The notes below the pieces were generated by a model that was not told the DNA's origin, made no database searches, and saw only the letters and a program-made list of their open reading frames with translations. A DNA stretch of 53,343 bases from Janibacter anophelis NBRC 107843 (GTDB taxonomy: Bacteria; Actinomycetota; Actinomycetes; Actinomycetales; Dermatophilaceae), in contig NZ_BCSQ01000021.1 of assembly GCF_001570945.1 (NCBI RefSeq), positions 1-53,343 on the forward strand, in the 5' to 3' direction. The first letter of the stretch is position 1. Every line of letters begins with the position of its first letter. The position numbers and the translations under genes are program-made. Positions 22,717 through 30,546 of the stretch are shown here, in pieces.

Positions 22717-23958
22717 CTACAGCCGCACGCCGAGCAGCGCGTCGATCGCCCGCGCCAGCTCACCCGGCGCGGACCGCACGTCGCCGCCCTCGCCGAGCGA
22801 GGTCTCGACCCACGCGTCCACGACCGCCAGCGCGGTCGGGGTGTCGAGGTCGTCGGCCAGGGCCGAGCGCACCGCGGCGATCGTCTCCGTGGCGTCCGGC
22901 CCCCCGTCGGTCGAGAGTCCAGAGCGCCAACGCTCGAGCCGCTCCTGCGCGGCCGTGAGGTCGGCGTCGACCCACTCCCACTCACCGCGGTAGTGGTGCC
23001 CGAGGAGCACGAGGCGGATCGCCATCGGGTCGACACCCTCGGCCCGCAGCGTCGAGACCCGCACGAGGTTGCCCTTGGACTTGCTCATCTTTTCGCCGTC
23101 GTAGGCGACCATCGCCTGGTGCGCGGTGTGCGCGGCGAAGGGCCGCTCCCCCGTCAGCGCCTCCGCCTGCACCACCGACATCTCATGGTGCGGGAAGACC
23201 AGGTCCGTCCCGCCGCCCTGCACGTCGATGCGGTCGCCGAGGTGGGCCATGGCGATCGCGGTGCACTCGATGTGCCAGCCGGGCCGGCCGCGCCCGAGCG
23301 CGCCTGCGTCCCAAGCGGGTTCGCCATCGCGCTCCCCGCGCCAGAGCATCGGGTCGAGTGGGTCGCGCTTGCCGGGACGCTGCGGGTCACCGCCGCGCTC
23401 GGCGGAGAACTCCAGCATCGTGTCGCGGTCGAGGTGGCTCAGCTCGCCGAGTCCTCCTGCTGCGGTGAGGTCGAGGTAGGTGTCGCGCACCCCGTCCTCC
23501 TCGACCTCGTACGTCACACCGCGTTCCACGAGCGCCTGCACCGACGCGATGATCTCCGGCATCGACTCCATGACCCCCATGAAGTGCTCCGGCGGGATGA
23601 CCCCGAGCGCCGTCATGTCCTCGAGGAAGAGCGCGATCTGCTCCTGCCCGAGCTCACGCCAGTCCACTCCGTCGCGCGCCGCGCGCTCGAAGAGCGGGTC
23701 GTCGACGTCGGTGACATTTTGCACGTAGGTGACCGCACGGCCGCCGTCACGCAGCGCCCGGTTGACCAGGTCGAAGGTCACGTAGGTCGCGGCGTGCCCC
23801 ATGTGCGTCGTGTCGTACGGCGTGACACCGCAGACGTAGACGCGCGCCGGGTCGGCCGCCTCGACGGGAGCCACCTCGTCACGGGCCACGTCGTGCAGAC
23901 GCAGGGCGACGGGGTCTCCGGGGACGACGGGCAGGTGGGGCGACGGCCAGGCTCTCAC
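22717..23958 (-). CDS. mshC: Mycothiol biosynthesis ligase MshC
   Basis: A 413-residue ATP-dependent enzyme that joins L-cysteine to glucosaminyl-inositol, the third step of mycothiol synthesis. It descends from cysteinyl-tRNA synthetase: zinc Cys43 in YVCGVTPYDTTHMGHA, the HIGH-like HMGH (52-55) and KMSKSKGN (about 288-295). It lacks the tRNA-binding C-terminal domain of CysS. HIECTAIAMAHLGDRIDVQGGG carries the other zinc ligands. The GTG start (23956-23958) has TAGGCT 7 nt upstream, indicating its own leaderless promoter. The gene lies 24 bp after SCO1664. Confidence 0.95.
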   Translation of the reverse strand: MRAWPSPHLPVVPGDPVALRLHDVARDEVAPVEAADPARVYVCGVTPYDTTHMGHAATYVTFDLVNRALRDGGRAVTYVQNVTDVDDPLFERAARDGVDWRELGQEQIALFLEDMTALGVIPPEHFMGVMESMPEIIASVQALVERGVTYEVEEDGVRDTYLDLTAAGGLGELSHLDRDTMLEFSAERGGDPQRPGKRDPLDPMLWRGERDGEPAWDAGALGRGRPGWHIECTAIAMAHLGDRIDVQGGGTDLVFPHHEMSVVQAEALTGERPFAAHTAHQAMVAYDGEKMSKSKGNLVRVSTLRAEGVDPMAIRLVLLGHHYRGEWEWVDADLTAAQERLERWRSGLSTDGGPDATETIAAVRSALADDLDTPTALAVVDAWVETSLGEGGDVRSAPGELARAIDALLGVRL

Positions 23959-23965
23959 GCGGGAC

Positions 23966-23971
23966 AGCCTA
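23966..23971 (-). promoter_or_regulatory. -10 box TAGGCT, leaderless promoter for mshC
   Basis: Minus-strand TAGGCT with a 7-nt spacer to the GTG of mshC, inside the 24-bp gap after the SCO1664 gene. Confidence 0.55.
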
Positions 23972-23982
23972 CGAGGTGCCCG

Positions 23983-24771
23983 TCACAGCGGTGGCCACGG
24001 GATCGAGGGCCACTCCCCTGACGGCTCCGGGTGGGTCCCGGAGGTCAGCAGGGACTCGACGCGCGCGCCGAGCGCCTCGACCTCGCAGGGCGTCAGCAGC
24101 ACCATCAGCTCGGCCGCCACCTCGGGTCGGTCCAGCTCGGCGGCGAGGCGGGCGAGCCGCGCCAGGTCCTCCTGCGGGATCGGGTCACTGGCCCAGCCCC
24201 ACAAGACGGTGCGCAGCTTCGGCTCCTCGTGCAGGCCGACCCCGTGGTCGATCCCCCACAGCCGGCCGTCGTGCTCGAGCACATGGCCGCCCTTGCGGTC
24301 GGAGTTGTTGAGCACGGCGTCGAGCACGGCCATCGAGCGCAGCCGGGGGTCATCGGGGTGTGACAGGAGAAGGGGGGCGCCCGCCGCGTCCTCGCCCTCC
24401 AGCACGACGATGTTGCCCTCGGGCACCCCACCGGGCGGGTCGACCGAGACCGGGGTCGGGCAGGGCGTGGTGATCTCGCCGATCCACCGCTGCACGGCGC
24501 CGGGACCGAGCGGCCCGTCGCGCCAGACCGTCTCGGGGACGAGACCGAAGCCTCCCAGCTCGTCGATCCGGGAGGCGGCCACCTCACGTGCCGCGAGGGT
24601 GCCGTCCGGGAAGTCCCACAGCGGACGCTCGCCCTCGACCGGCTTGTAGGCGACGGTCACGGGGTCTGCGCCGGCGGCGCGCACCTCGGCGACGAGGACG
24701 AGATTGCTGGCGAGCGGGTGGCGTCCGAGGACGGCGAGCTCACCGTCGTGGAGCGAAGGGGGTGCAGCCAC
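23983..24771 (-). CDS. SCO1664 family protein, PI3/4-kinase/HipA-like fold
   Basis: A 262-residue protein conserved beside mshC in actinobacteria and named after a Streptomyces member; the function is not known to me. The sequence has a kinase-like set of residues: Lys43 in VAYKPVEGE (possible ATP lysine), Glu63 in AREVAASRI (helix C), catalytic-loop-like NNSDRKGGH (Asp158) and a DFG-equivalent IDHG (Asp175). This order matches PI3/4-kinase/HipA-type folds. Start GTG 24769-24771 is 3 bp after the DUF3090 stop, so the two are cotranscribed. Whether it phosphorylates a protein, lipid or metabolite cannot be told. Confidence 0.82.
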   Translation of the reverse strand: MAAPPSLHDGELAVLGRHPLASNLVLVAEVRAAGADPVTVAYKPVEGERPLWDFPDGTLAAREVAASRIDELGGFGLVPETVWRDGPLGPGAVQRWIGEITTPCPTPVSVDPPGGVPEGNIVVLEGEDAAGAPLLLSHPDDPRLRSMAVLDAVLNNSDRKGGHVLEHDGRLWGIDHGVGLHEEPKLRTVLWGWASDPIPQEDLARLARLAAELDRPEVAAELMVLLTPCEVEALGARVESLLTSGTHPEPSGEWPSIPWPPL

Positions 24772-24774
24772 CGG

Positions 24775-25302
24775 TCAGCGCTTGTAGCCGTTGGCTCGGG
24801 GGCAGATGTGTCCGCTCTCGTCGACGGGTCCACCGCAGAAGGGACAGGACGGGCGGCCGGCCCGCACGACCGTCTCGCAGCGCCGGGCGAAGGCGCGCGC
24901 CTGGGCCGGTGGGAGCGAGACCCGCAGGCTGTGTCGCTCCTCCACCGGGTCGAGGTCGTCCACCTCGTCCGGGTCGTGGTCGTGTGCCTCGATGACGACG
25001 ACGTGCCGCTCGTCGTCCCACGACAGGGCGAGGGCACTGACGCGGAAGTCCTGCGAGATCGGCGTGTCGAGCGGCGCGTTGTCCGCGGCCGCGGCAGCGG
25101 CGGCCACGGTCGACTCCAGGCCGGCGACCTGGTCGAGCAGCTCGCCGATGCGCTCGGCGAGGACCTGGGCGTGCAGCTTTTCGAGGGCCATCTGCACCCG
25201 GCGGCTGCCGTCGCTGGCCTGGAGGAAGAACTCGCGCTGCCCGGGCGGACCCACCGTGCCCAGCACGAAGCGCTCCGGAGGGTCGAACTCGACGAGTGTC
25301 AT
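24775..25302 (-). CDS. DUF3090 family protein with C-terminal zinc ribbon
   Basis: A 175-residue protein of the DUF3090 family, function unknown. The N-terminal part FDPPERFVLGTVGPPGQREFFLQA and KLHAQVLAERIGELLDQV are typical. The C-terminus has CPFCGG (Cys153, Cys156) and GHIC (His165, Cys167), a likely zinc ribbon. The ATG overlaps the stop of the upstream phosphatase gene by ATGA, while a TAGGGT box sits 7 nt before it, so it may be both coupled and separately transcribed. It is always seen with SCO1664 and the histidine phosphatase, suggesting a shared pathway (inference). Confidence 0.85.
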   Translation of the reverse strand: MTLVEFDPPERFVLGTVGPPGQREFFLQASDGSRRVQMALEKLHAQVLAERIGELLDQVAGLESTVAAAAAAADNAPLDTPISQDFRVSALALSWDDERHVVVIEAHDHDPDEVDDLDPVEERHSLRVSLPPAQARAFARRCETVVRAGRPSCPFCGGPVDESGHICPRANGYKR

Positions 25303-26015
25303 GACGTCGACCCTAGTCCCGCGCCGCCACCCACTGCGGCGTCCCCGGTGTCGGAGCTGTCCTCGCTCGGCGTGGGAGGGCGCAGCGCCGAGCTGCCGGT
25401 GTCATTGCTGCGCAGCATCATCGGACGGGTGTCGGTGTAGTGCACGACCGAGATGGAGGCAGGGTCGACGTGCACCCGCTGGAAGTCGTCGAGGGGCGTG
25501 CCGACCGCGTCCGCGAGGATCGCCTTGATGACGTCGCCGTGGCTGACCGCAGCCCACACGGCGTGCTTGCCGTGCTGCGCGGTCACCGCCGCGTCGATCT
25601 CGCGGACTGCCGCCACGGCCCGCTCGGACATCGCCCGGATCGACTCACCCGGGAACTCGTCGCCGTCGGGGAAGACCGCTTCGCTCGGGCGGTCCTGGAC
25701 GGTGCGCCACAGCGGCTCCTTGACGAGGTCCTTGAGGGAGCGTCCGGTCCACGCGCCGTAGCGGCACTCCCCCAGACCGTCGTGGACGACCGCCTCGAGG
25801 CCGTGGGCTGCGACGAGCGGGGCGGCCGTCTCCCGGCACCGCTGCAGCGGCGAGGTGGCGACGTGGACGAGCGGCGTGCCCTCGAGCCGACCGACGAGGG
25901 CGATCGCCTGGTCGCTCCCCGTCTCGTCGAGGGCGACCCCTTCGGTCCACCCCGCGAGGACGCCCTGGGTGTTGGCGGTCGACCGCCCGTGTCGGATGAG
26001 GATGCAGTAGGCCAC
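25299..26015 (-). CDS. Histidine phosphatase family protein, MSMEG_4193-type
   Basis: A 238-residue member of the phosphoglycerate-mutase-like histidine phosphatases. LIRHGRSTANTQG carries the phospho-accepting His9; SPLQRCRETA supplies the second arginine, CRYGAWTGRSL the usual Glu/Tyr region and SHGDVIKAILA the second histidine. The last 40 residues are a low-complexity tail. This subgroup is fixed beside DUF3090 and SCO1664 in actinobacteria; its substrate is unknown. GTG 26013-26015 has TAGGGT 6 nt upstream, making it the first gene of the three-gene unit. Confidence 0.87.
   Translation of the reverse strand: MAYCILIRHGRSTANTQGVLAGWTEGVALDETGSDQAIALVGRLEGTPLVHVATSPLQRCRETAAPLVAAHGLEAVVHDGLGECRYGAWTGRSLKDLVKEPLWRTVQDRPSEAVFPDGDEFPGESIRAMSERAVAAVREIDAAVTAQHGKHAVWAAVSHGDVIKAILADAVGTPLDDFQRVHVDPASISVVHYTDTRPMMLRSNDTGSSALRPPTPSEDSSDTGDAAVGGGAGLGSTS
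25310..25315 (-). promoter_or_regulatory. -10 box TAGGGT before DUF3090 gene
   Basis: TAGGGT with a 7-nt spacer to ATG 25302, within the last codons of the phosphatase gene. It could be an internal leaderless promoter. Confidence 0.45.
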
Positions 26016-26021
26016 GCCCTC

Positions 26022-26027
26022 ACCCTA
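26022..26027 (-). promoter_or_regulatory. -10 box TAGGGT, leaderless promoter for phosphatase-DUF3090-SCO1664
   Basis: TAGGGT with a 6-nt spacer (GAGGGC) to GTG 26015 on the minus strand. Confidence 0.6.
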
Positions 26028-26064
26028 GGCGCCAGCTGCGGAGTCCCCCAGGGTCCCAGCCGGA

Positions 26065-26760
26065 CTACTGCTGGGGCGAAGGGCGGTAGCGCTCGCCGGC
26101 GAGGAATCGCTCGAACCCCTGCTCGACGCTCTCTGCGGACGAGGAGAACATCACGGACCGGTCCGTGGCGACGAAGAGCTTGCCGCCGCCCCGCGACTGC
26201 CGGGTGACGAGCACACCGAGTCCCTCGCGCAGCTCGCGGCTCGTGAGGGGGCCCTCGCCACCGGGCATCCGCGCGAACATCTCCTCGGCGATCGCGACGA
26301 GCTCCGGGTCAGGACGCGAGTCGACCTCGGGGACGACCGGAGCGTTGGCTTCGGCGATGCGGGCTCGCAGCCACTCTGGCCGGTGCTCCTCGTCACGAGG
26401 GAATGCCTCGAGGTCGACGAGGTACTGGCCCGGGACCATGTCCCAGTCGGGCTCAGCGTCGTACTCGAAGTCGGTGCGCACCGAGCCGTCCGCGGCCGTG
26501 ACCACGAAGTTGGCCGTGTAGAAAGTGCCCTTGCCCGGCTCGTACATCGCCGCGCGCAGCTCGCGCATCAGCGGCATCGTGTCATCACCGGAGAAGGCGC
26601 CTTTGCGCCCCTCCGACGTGTCGATCCACAGCCGCGCCTGCTGCTGGCCACGCAGCATGTGCGTGGTGTAGTCGATCCCGGTCCACCCCTCGGGTGCCAC
26701 GGCGACGAGTGACCTGGCCACCTCGGTGATCAGCCGGCTCTGCTCCTGCATGTCCGTCAT
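26065..26760 (-). CDS. YezG-like (DUF600-type) protein, possible orphan immunity protein
   Basis: A 231-residue cytosolic protein. The first half resembles the YezG/DUF600 family, whose Bacillus member is the antitoxin of a polymorphic toxin: VAPEGWTGIDYTTHM, then ELRAAMYEPGKGTFYTANFVV and SVRTDFEYDAEPDWD. The second half (about 130-231) has a segment SRGGGKLFVATDRSVMF that I do not recognise. No toxin gene adjoins it, so if it is an immunity protein it is an orphan. The start ATG 26758-26760 is preferred over a longer frame that runs toward corA. The match is by eye only. Confidence 0.5.
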   Translation of the reverse strand: MTDMQEQSRLITEVARSLVAVAPEGWTGIDYTTHMLRGQQQARLWIDTSEGRKGAFSGDDTMPLMRELRAAMYEPGKGTFYTANFVVTAADGSVRTDFEYDAEPDWDMVPGQYLVDLEAFPRDEEHRPEWLRARIAEANAPVVPEVDSRPDPELVAIAEEMFARMPGGEGPLTSRELREGLGVLVTRQSRGGGKLFVATDRSVMFSSSAESVEQGFERFLAGERYRPSPQQ

Positions 26761-26878
26761 GAGGACGTACCCCCTGCTCGAAGTCTCGACGTGACGCTCG
26801 TGCGGCACACCGACGATCTTGCACGGCACACGCCGGCTGTGGGCGCTCGGGCGACCCCCTTCCTGAGACGATGCCCGG

Positions 26879-27880
26879 GTGATCGTGAACCAGGCCCGCT
26901 ACCACGACGGCCAGCGCCTCCCCTGCGACGACATCGGCGCGACGATGGCGGACATCCGCTCGGGCGGTGGGTCGGACTTCCTGTGGGTCGGCATGCGTGA
27001 CCCCTCGTCCGCGAGCTTCGAGGAGGTCGCCGCCCAACTGGGTCTGCACCCCCTGGCCGTCGAGGACTCCGTCAAGGGCGATGAGCGTCCCAAGATCGAG
27101 CAGTACGGCGATGCCTTCTTCGCCGTCCTGCGGCCGCTGCGGTACGTCGAGGAGACCTCCGACGTCGAGTCCGGCGAGATCATGGTCTTCTGGGGTCCCG
27201 ACTACATCGTGACGATCCGACGGGGCGAGGCGAGCCCGCTCGCGGGCCTGCGCAGTCGTCTGGAGGAGCGCAACCATCCGCTGCAGCACGGTCCCTGGGG
27301 CGTCCTCCACGCGATCGTCGACTTCGTCGTCGACCAGTACCTCGCGATCGAGGACGAGCTGCAGATCGACCTCGACGAGATCGAGGCCCGGGTCTTCTCC
27401 CCCGACCAGCGAGTCGACAGCGGCGAGATCTACGCGCTCAAGCGCGAGGTGCTCGAGTTCAAGCGGGCCTCCCTCCCGCTCGCCCGGCCGCTGACCCAGC
27501 TCGTCGGGGCCTCGTCCCCCGTGCCGACCGAGGAGCTGCGCCTGCTCTTCCGCGACGTAGTCGACCACCTGTCACTGGTCAACGACAACACCGAGTCGCA
27601 GGACCGGTTGCTCTCCGACGTGCTGAGTGCGCACCTGGCTCAGGTCGGCGTGCAGCAGAACCAGGACATGCGCAAGATCTCGGCCTGGGCAGCGATGGCG
27701 GCCCTGCCGACGATGCTCGCCGGGATCTACGGGATGAACTTCGAGGGCATGCCCGAACTGTCGATGAGCGTCGACGTCGCGGGCCGGGAGCTCCACTACG
27801 GCTACCCGCTCGCCCTGCTGGCGATGGTGCTCGCCTGCGTCGTCCTCCACCGCCTCTTCAAGCGCTCGGGGTGGTTGTGA
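26879..27880 (+). CDS. corA: CorA-family magnesium/cobalt transporter
   Basis: A 333-residue CorA-type channel for Mg2+ and related divalent cations. The large cytoplasmic domain includes HPLAVEDSVKGDERPKIEQYGDAFFAVL and the long helix region LDEIEARVFSPDQ. Two C-terminal membrane helices frame the signature YGMNFEGMPEL (about residues 283-293). The C-terminus HRLFKRSGWL is a typical basic end. GTG start 26879 has a weak GACGAT 6 nt upstream. It is divergent from the YezG-like gene. Confidence 0.93.
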   Translation: MIVNQARYHDGQRLPCDDIGATMADIRSGGGSDFLWVGMRDPSSASFEEVAAQLGLHPLAVEDSVKGDERPKIEQYGDAFFAVLRPLRYVEETSDVESGEIMVFWGPDYIVTIRRGEASPLAGLRSRLEERNHPLQHGPWGVLHAIVDFVVDQYLAIEDELQIDLDEIEARVFSPDQRVDSGEIYALKREVLEFKRASLPLARPLTQLVGASSPVPTEELRLLFRDVVDHLSLVNDNTESQDRLLSDVLSAHLAQVGVQQNQDMRKISAWAAMAALPTMLAGIYGMNFEGMPELSMSVDVAGRELHYGYPLALLAMVLACVVLHRLFKRSGWL

Positions 27881-27898
27881 CACCCGGCGCGTGAGGGA

Positions 27899-28210
27899 TC
27901 AGCGGCGCGAGTCGTCCGCGTCGTACTCCTCGTCGTCGAGCCCCGAGTACGACTGCTCGTCCTCGTCGTCGTCGTAGTCGTCGTCATCCTCGTCGTCATC
28001 GACCATGAACTGCTCGTCGACGACGACGAGCGGGGTCATCTCCCCCGTCGCGTCGTGCAGGGCGTCGTCGTACGCCTCGAAGGCGTCGGCGAGGTCCTCG
28101 TAGGCGGCGACGACGGTGGGGTCGTCCTCGCCGCGACGCTGGGCGGAGGCCTCGAGGTGACGCTCGAAGGCGGCGATCAGCTGGTTCAGGGCGGGGCGCG
28201 GGTCGCTCAT
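27899..28210 (-). CDS. Small acidic protein with Asp/Glu-rich tail
   Basis: A 103-residue protein. Residues 1-60 are helical (ALNQLIAAFERHLEAS, VAAYEDLADAFEAYDDALHD). From about residue 70 it is a very acidic low-complexity stretch of Asp, Glu and Tyr (DDDEDDDDYDDDEDEQ), repeated as GAC/GAG triplets. Such a tail could bind cations or basic proteins; its closeness to corA is noted but not evidence. Start ATG 28208-28210 has TAGCGT 7 nt upstream. I recognise no family. Confidence 0.6.
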   Translation of the reverse strand: MSDPRPALNQLIAAFERHLEASAQRRGEDDPTVVAAYEDLADAFEAYDDALHDATGEMTPLVVVDEQFMVDDDEDDDDYDDDEDEQSYSGLDDEEYDADDSRR

Positions 28211-28217
28211 GGGCATG

Positions 28218-28223
28218 ACGCTA
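28218..28223 (-). promoter_or_regulatory. -10 box TAGCGT, leaderless promoter for acidic protein
   Basis: TAGCGT with a 7-nt spacer to ATG 28210 on the minus strand. A divergent CACAAT box for the DUF5703 gene is at 28236-28241. Confidence 0.45.
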
Positions 28224-28248
28224 CCGCCCATGCGCCACAATGGCACTG

Positions 28249-28452
28249 ATGCCCGAGTACGAGTTCCGCACCATCCAGTTCCCCCGGGGCGCCGGGCGTG
28301 CCGCCATCCGGCAGGAGCTGGCCGACCACGCCGAGTACGGCCGCTGGGAGCTGCACCGGACCGTCGTCTATCTCGGCGGCGTCCAGAAGGCCTGGTTGCG
28401 CCGCAAGATCATCCGCGTCCCGCGACCGCCGGCCCTGCCGACGACGCGCTGA
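28249..28452 (+). CDS. DUF5703 family small protein
   Basis: A 67-residue basic protein matching the DUF5703 family of actinobacteria: MPEYEFRTIQFPRGAGR, HAEYGRWELHR and a C-terminal KAWLRRKIIRV. Its function is unknown. I chose ATG 28249 because the family begins MPEYE and a CACAAT box sits 7 nt upstream; the ATG at 28240 adds three residues. It converges on the M20 peptidase gene 6 bp away. Confidence 0.75.
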   Translation: MPEYEFRTIQFPRGAGRAAIRQELADHAEYGRWELHRTVVYLGGVQKAWLRRKIIRVPRPPALPTTR

Positions 28453-28458
28453 CCCGCC

Positions 28459-29808
28459 TCAGCAGTCCTCGACGAGACGCCACAGGACCCGCGCGCCGAA
28501 CTCCAGCGACTCCAGCGGCACCCGCTCGTCGATGCCGTGGAACATCGGGGCGAAGTCGAGGTCGGCCGGCAGACGCAGCGGCGCAAAACCGTATCCGGTG
28601 ACGCCGATCGTCGACAGCGCCTTGTTGTCCGTGCCACCGGAGAGGCAGTACGGCAGGATCGACGCCTCCGGGTCCTCGGCGAGCAACGCGGAGCGCATGC
28701 GGTCGACGAGGTCCCCCTCGAAGGGGGCGTCCAGCGAGATGTCCTTGTGGTCGACGACGACCTCGACGTGCTCGCCGGCGAGCTCGCGGATCGTCGCCAT
28801 GAGGTCCTCCTCGTGGCCGGGCAGGAAGCGGCAGTCCAGGGCCGCGGACGCGGTCTGCGGGACGACGTTGTGCTTGTAGCCGGCATCGAGCATCGTCACG
28901 TTGGCCGTGTCCTGCAGGGCTCCTCGCACGAACCCGGCGGCCGGCCCGATCCGCTCGAGCAGCTCCTCGGCGTCCTCGTCGCTGTAGCCGACCCCGGTGA
29001 TCTCGGCGAGCCCGTCGAGCAGGCCGCGGACGGAGACGATGAACTCGCGCGGCCACTTGTGGGCGTCGATCCGCGCGATCGCCTCGGCGAGGTGGACGAT
29101 CGGGTTGTCCGAGGTCGGCACCGACCCGTGCCCGGCGGTCCCCTTGGCCTCGAGGTGGAGCCAGGCGATCCCCTTCTCCGCGGTCTGGAGGAGGTAGGCG
29201 CGGCGGGGCTCCCCCTTCGCGTCGTCGACGGTGACGCTGTACCCACCGACCTCGCTGATGGCCTCGGTGACGCCGTCGAAGACCTCGCGGTGCTCGCGGA
29301 CCATGAACTGGCTGCCGAGCACGCCGCCGGCCTCCTCGTCGGCGAAGAAGACGAAGAGCAGGTCGCGCGGCGGCACCGTGCCGGTGCGCGCGAGGTGGCG
29401 CACGCAGGCGAGCATCATCGCGACCATGTCCTTCATGTCGACCGCGCCGCGCCCCCAGAGGCACCCGTCGCGCTCCACACCGTCGAAGGGGGGAACGCTC
29501 CAGTCCTCGGCGTGGGCCGGCACGACGTCGAGGTGGCCGTGGATGCACAGCGCGCCCCGGTCCCGGTCGGCGCCCGCGACCCGGACCGCGACCGTCGTGC
29601 GACCCGGCTCGCTCTCGAAGACCTGCGGCTCCAGACCCACCTCGCGCAGCTGCGCGACGACGTAGTCGGCCGCCTCCCGCTCACCCGGGCCGTCCTGTCC
29701 GGGACCGTAGTTGCTCGTGTCGATGCGCAGCAGGTCGCGGCAGATGCGCACGACCTCCTGCTCGGGTGCGGTGGGGGCACCGTCCGGCTGCGGGGACATC
29801 TCGCTCAT
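28459..29808 (-). CDS. M20/M25/M40 family metallopeptidase
   Basis: A 449-residue cytosolic zinc aminoacylase/dipeptidase. Metal-site motifs are in order: CIHGHLDVVPA (His and the following Asp), LWGRGAVDMKD, FFADEEAGG (catalytic and ligand Glu) and a late SGGTDNKALSTIGV with a further ligand region. A dimerisation domain lies between about 200 and 330. The substrate is unknown. ATG 29806-29808 has TAGGCT 6 nt upstream; no ribosome site. This gene with DUF5703 is a common actinobacterial pair downstream of the mshC region. Confidence 0.9.
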   Translation of the reverse strand: MSEMSPQPDGAPTAPEQEVVRICRDLLRIDTSNYGPGQDGPGEREAADYVVAQLREVGLEPQVFESEPGRTTVAVRVAGADRDRGALCIHGHLDVVPAHAEDWSVPPFDGVERDGCLWGRGAVDMKDMVAMMLACVRHLARTGTVPPRDLLFVFFADEEAGGVLGSQFMVREHREVFDGVTEAISEVGGYSVTVDDAKGEPRRAYLLQTAEKGIAWLHLEAKGTAGHGSVPTSDNPIVHLAEAIARIDAHKWPREFIVSVRGLLDGLAEITGVGYSDEDAEELLERIGPAAGFVRGALQDTANVTMLDAGYKHNVVPQTASAALDCRFLPGHEEDLMATIRELAGEHVEVVVDHKDISLDAPFEGDLVDRMRSALLAEDPEASILPYCLSGGTDNKALSTIGVTGYGFAPLRLPADLDFAPMFHGIDERVPLESLEFGARVLWRLVEDC

Positions 29809-29814
29809 GGCCGC

Positions 29815-29820
29815 AGCCTA
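29815..29820 (-). promoter_or_regulatory. -10 box TAGGCT, leaderless promoter for M20 peptidase
   Basis: TAGGCT with a 6-nt spacer (GCGGCC) to ATG 29808 on the minus strand. Confidence 0.55.
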
Positions 29821-30543
29821 CGTGCGGCGACGGCGGTCGCGGACGAAGTAGACGATGGGGACGAGGATGCACACCGCGCCCGCGCCCAGGCCCACGATGA
29901 GGCCCACGAGGTCGTTGCCGGCGCTCAGGTCGGAGCTCGCCGGGTCGGTCGGGTCGTAGCGGACCGTCACCTCGTCGCCGGCCCCGTCGTCCTCGCCGCA
30001 CTCCGCCGTGCCCGTGCGGGTCAGGCCGTCGACAACGTAGTCGTAGGTGCAGACGTGTCTCCGGCCGCCCTTCGACCAGCCGCTGCGGTGCTCGAGGACG
30101 ACGCCGGTCGTCTCCTCGACCCGGCCGGCGGCCTCCCGGTAGTCGTCGATGATGAGCAGGGGCACCCCGACGAAGAAGAAGAGCACGCCGGGTGCGACCA
30201 GGAGGATCAGCAGCGCGGTGCGCAGCCGTCCACGTCGTGGGAGCCAGCCATGCAGTCGACGACGAGGGGCACGCGAGGTGCGGCCGAGCTCGTGGTCCAG
30301 CCGACTCGGCCAGCGGTCGTCGGCCAGGTCGGCCGCGACGAGCAGGTCGCGCCGGTCGGTGCGCGCGAGGTGCAGGGCCGCAGCCAGCTGGTACTCGTCG
30401 CCGTCCGCCAGCAGCAGCACGGCCGCCTGCTCACGCTCGGAGTCGGTGACCTCGCCGATCTGCCGCGCGATCCGCTCGGACCGGGAGCCGAAGTCCTTGC
30501 GCAGTCGACGGGCGACCCGATCGGAGACGTGCTCGTGCGCCAC
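29818..30543 (-). CDS. Membrane protein with DUF3592-like C-terminal part
   Basis: A 241-residue protein. The first 100 residues are soluble and helical (SERIARQIGEVTDSEREQAAVLLLADG). Two membrane helices follow (LLILLVAPGVLFFFVGVPLLII and LVGLIVGLGAGAVCILVPIVYFV). The extracytoplasmic loop between them contains CTYDYVVDGLTRTGTAECGEDDGAGDEVTVRYDPTDP, the pattern of DUF3592-type domains, with two cysteines that could pair. Start GTG 30541-30543 is 3 bp after the hydrolase stop, so the two are cotranscribed. Function unknown. Confidence 0.6.
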   Translation of the reverse strand: MAHEHVSDRVARRLRKDFGSRSERIARQIGEVTDSEREQAAVLLLADGDEYQLAAALHLARTDRRDLLVAADLADDRWPSRLDHELGRTSRAPRRRLHGWLPRRGRLRTALLILLVAPGVLFFFVGVPLLIIDDYREAAGRVEETTGVVLEHRSGWSKGGRRHVCTYDYVVDGLTRTGTAECGEDDGAGDEVTVRYDPTDPASSDLSAGNDLVGLIVGLGAGAVCILVPIVYFVRDRRRRT

Positions 30544-30546
30544 CGG

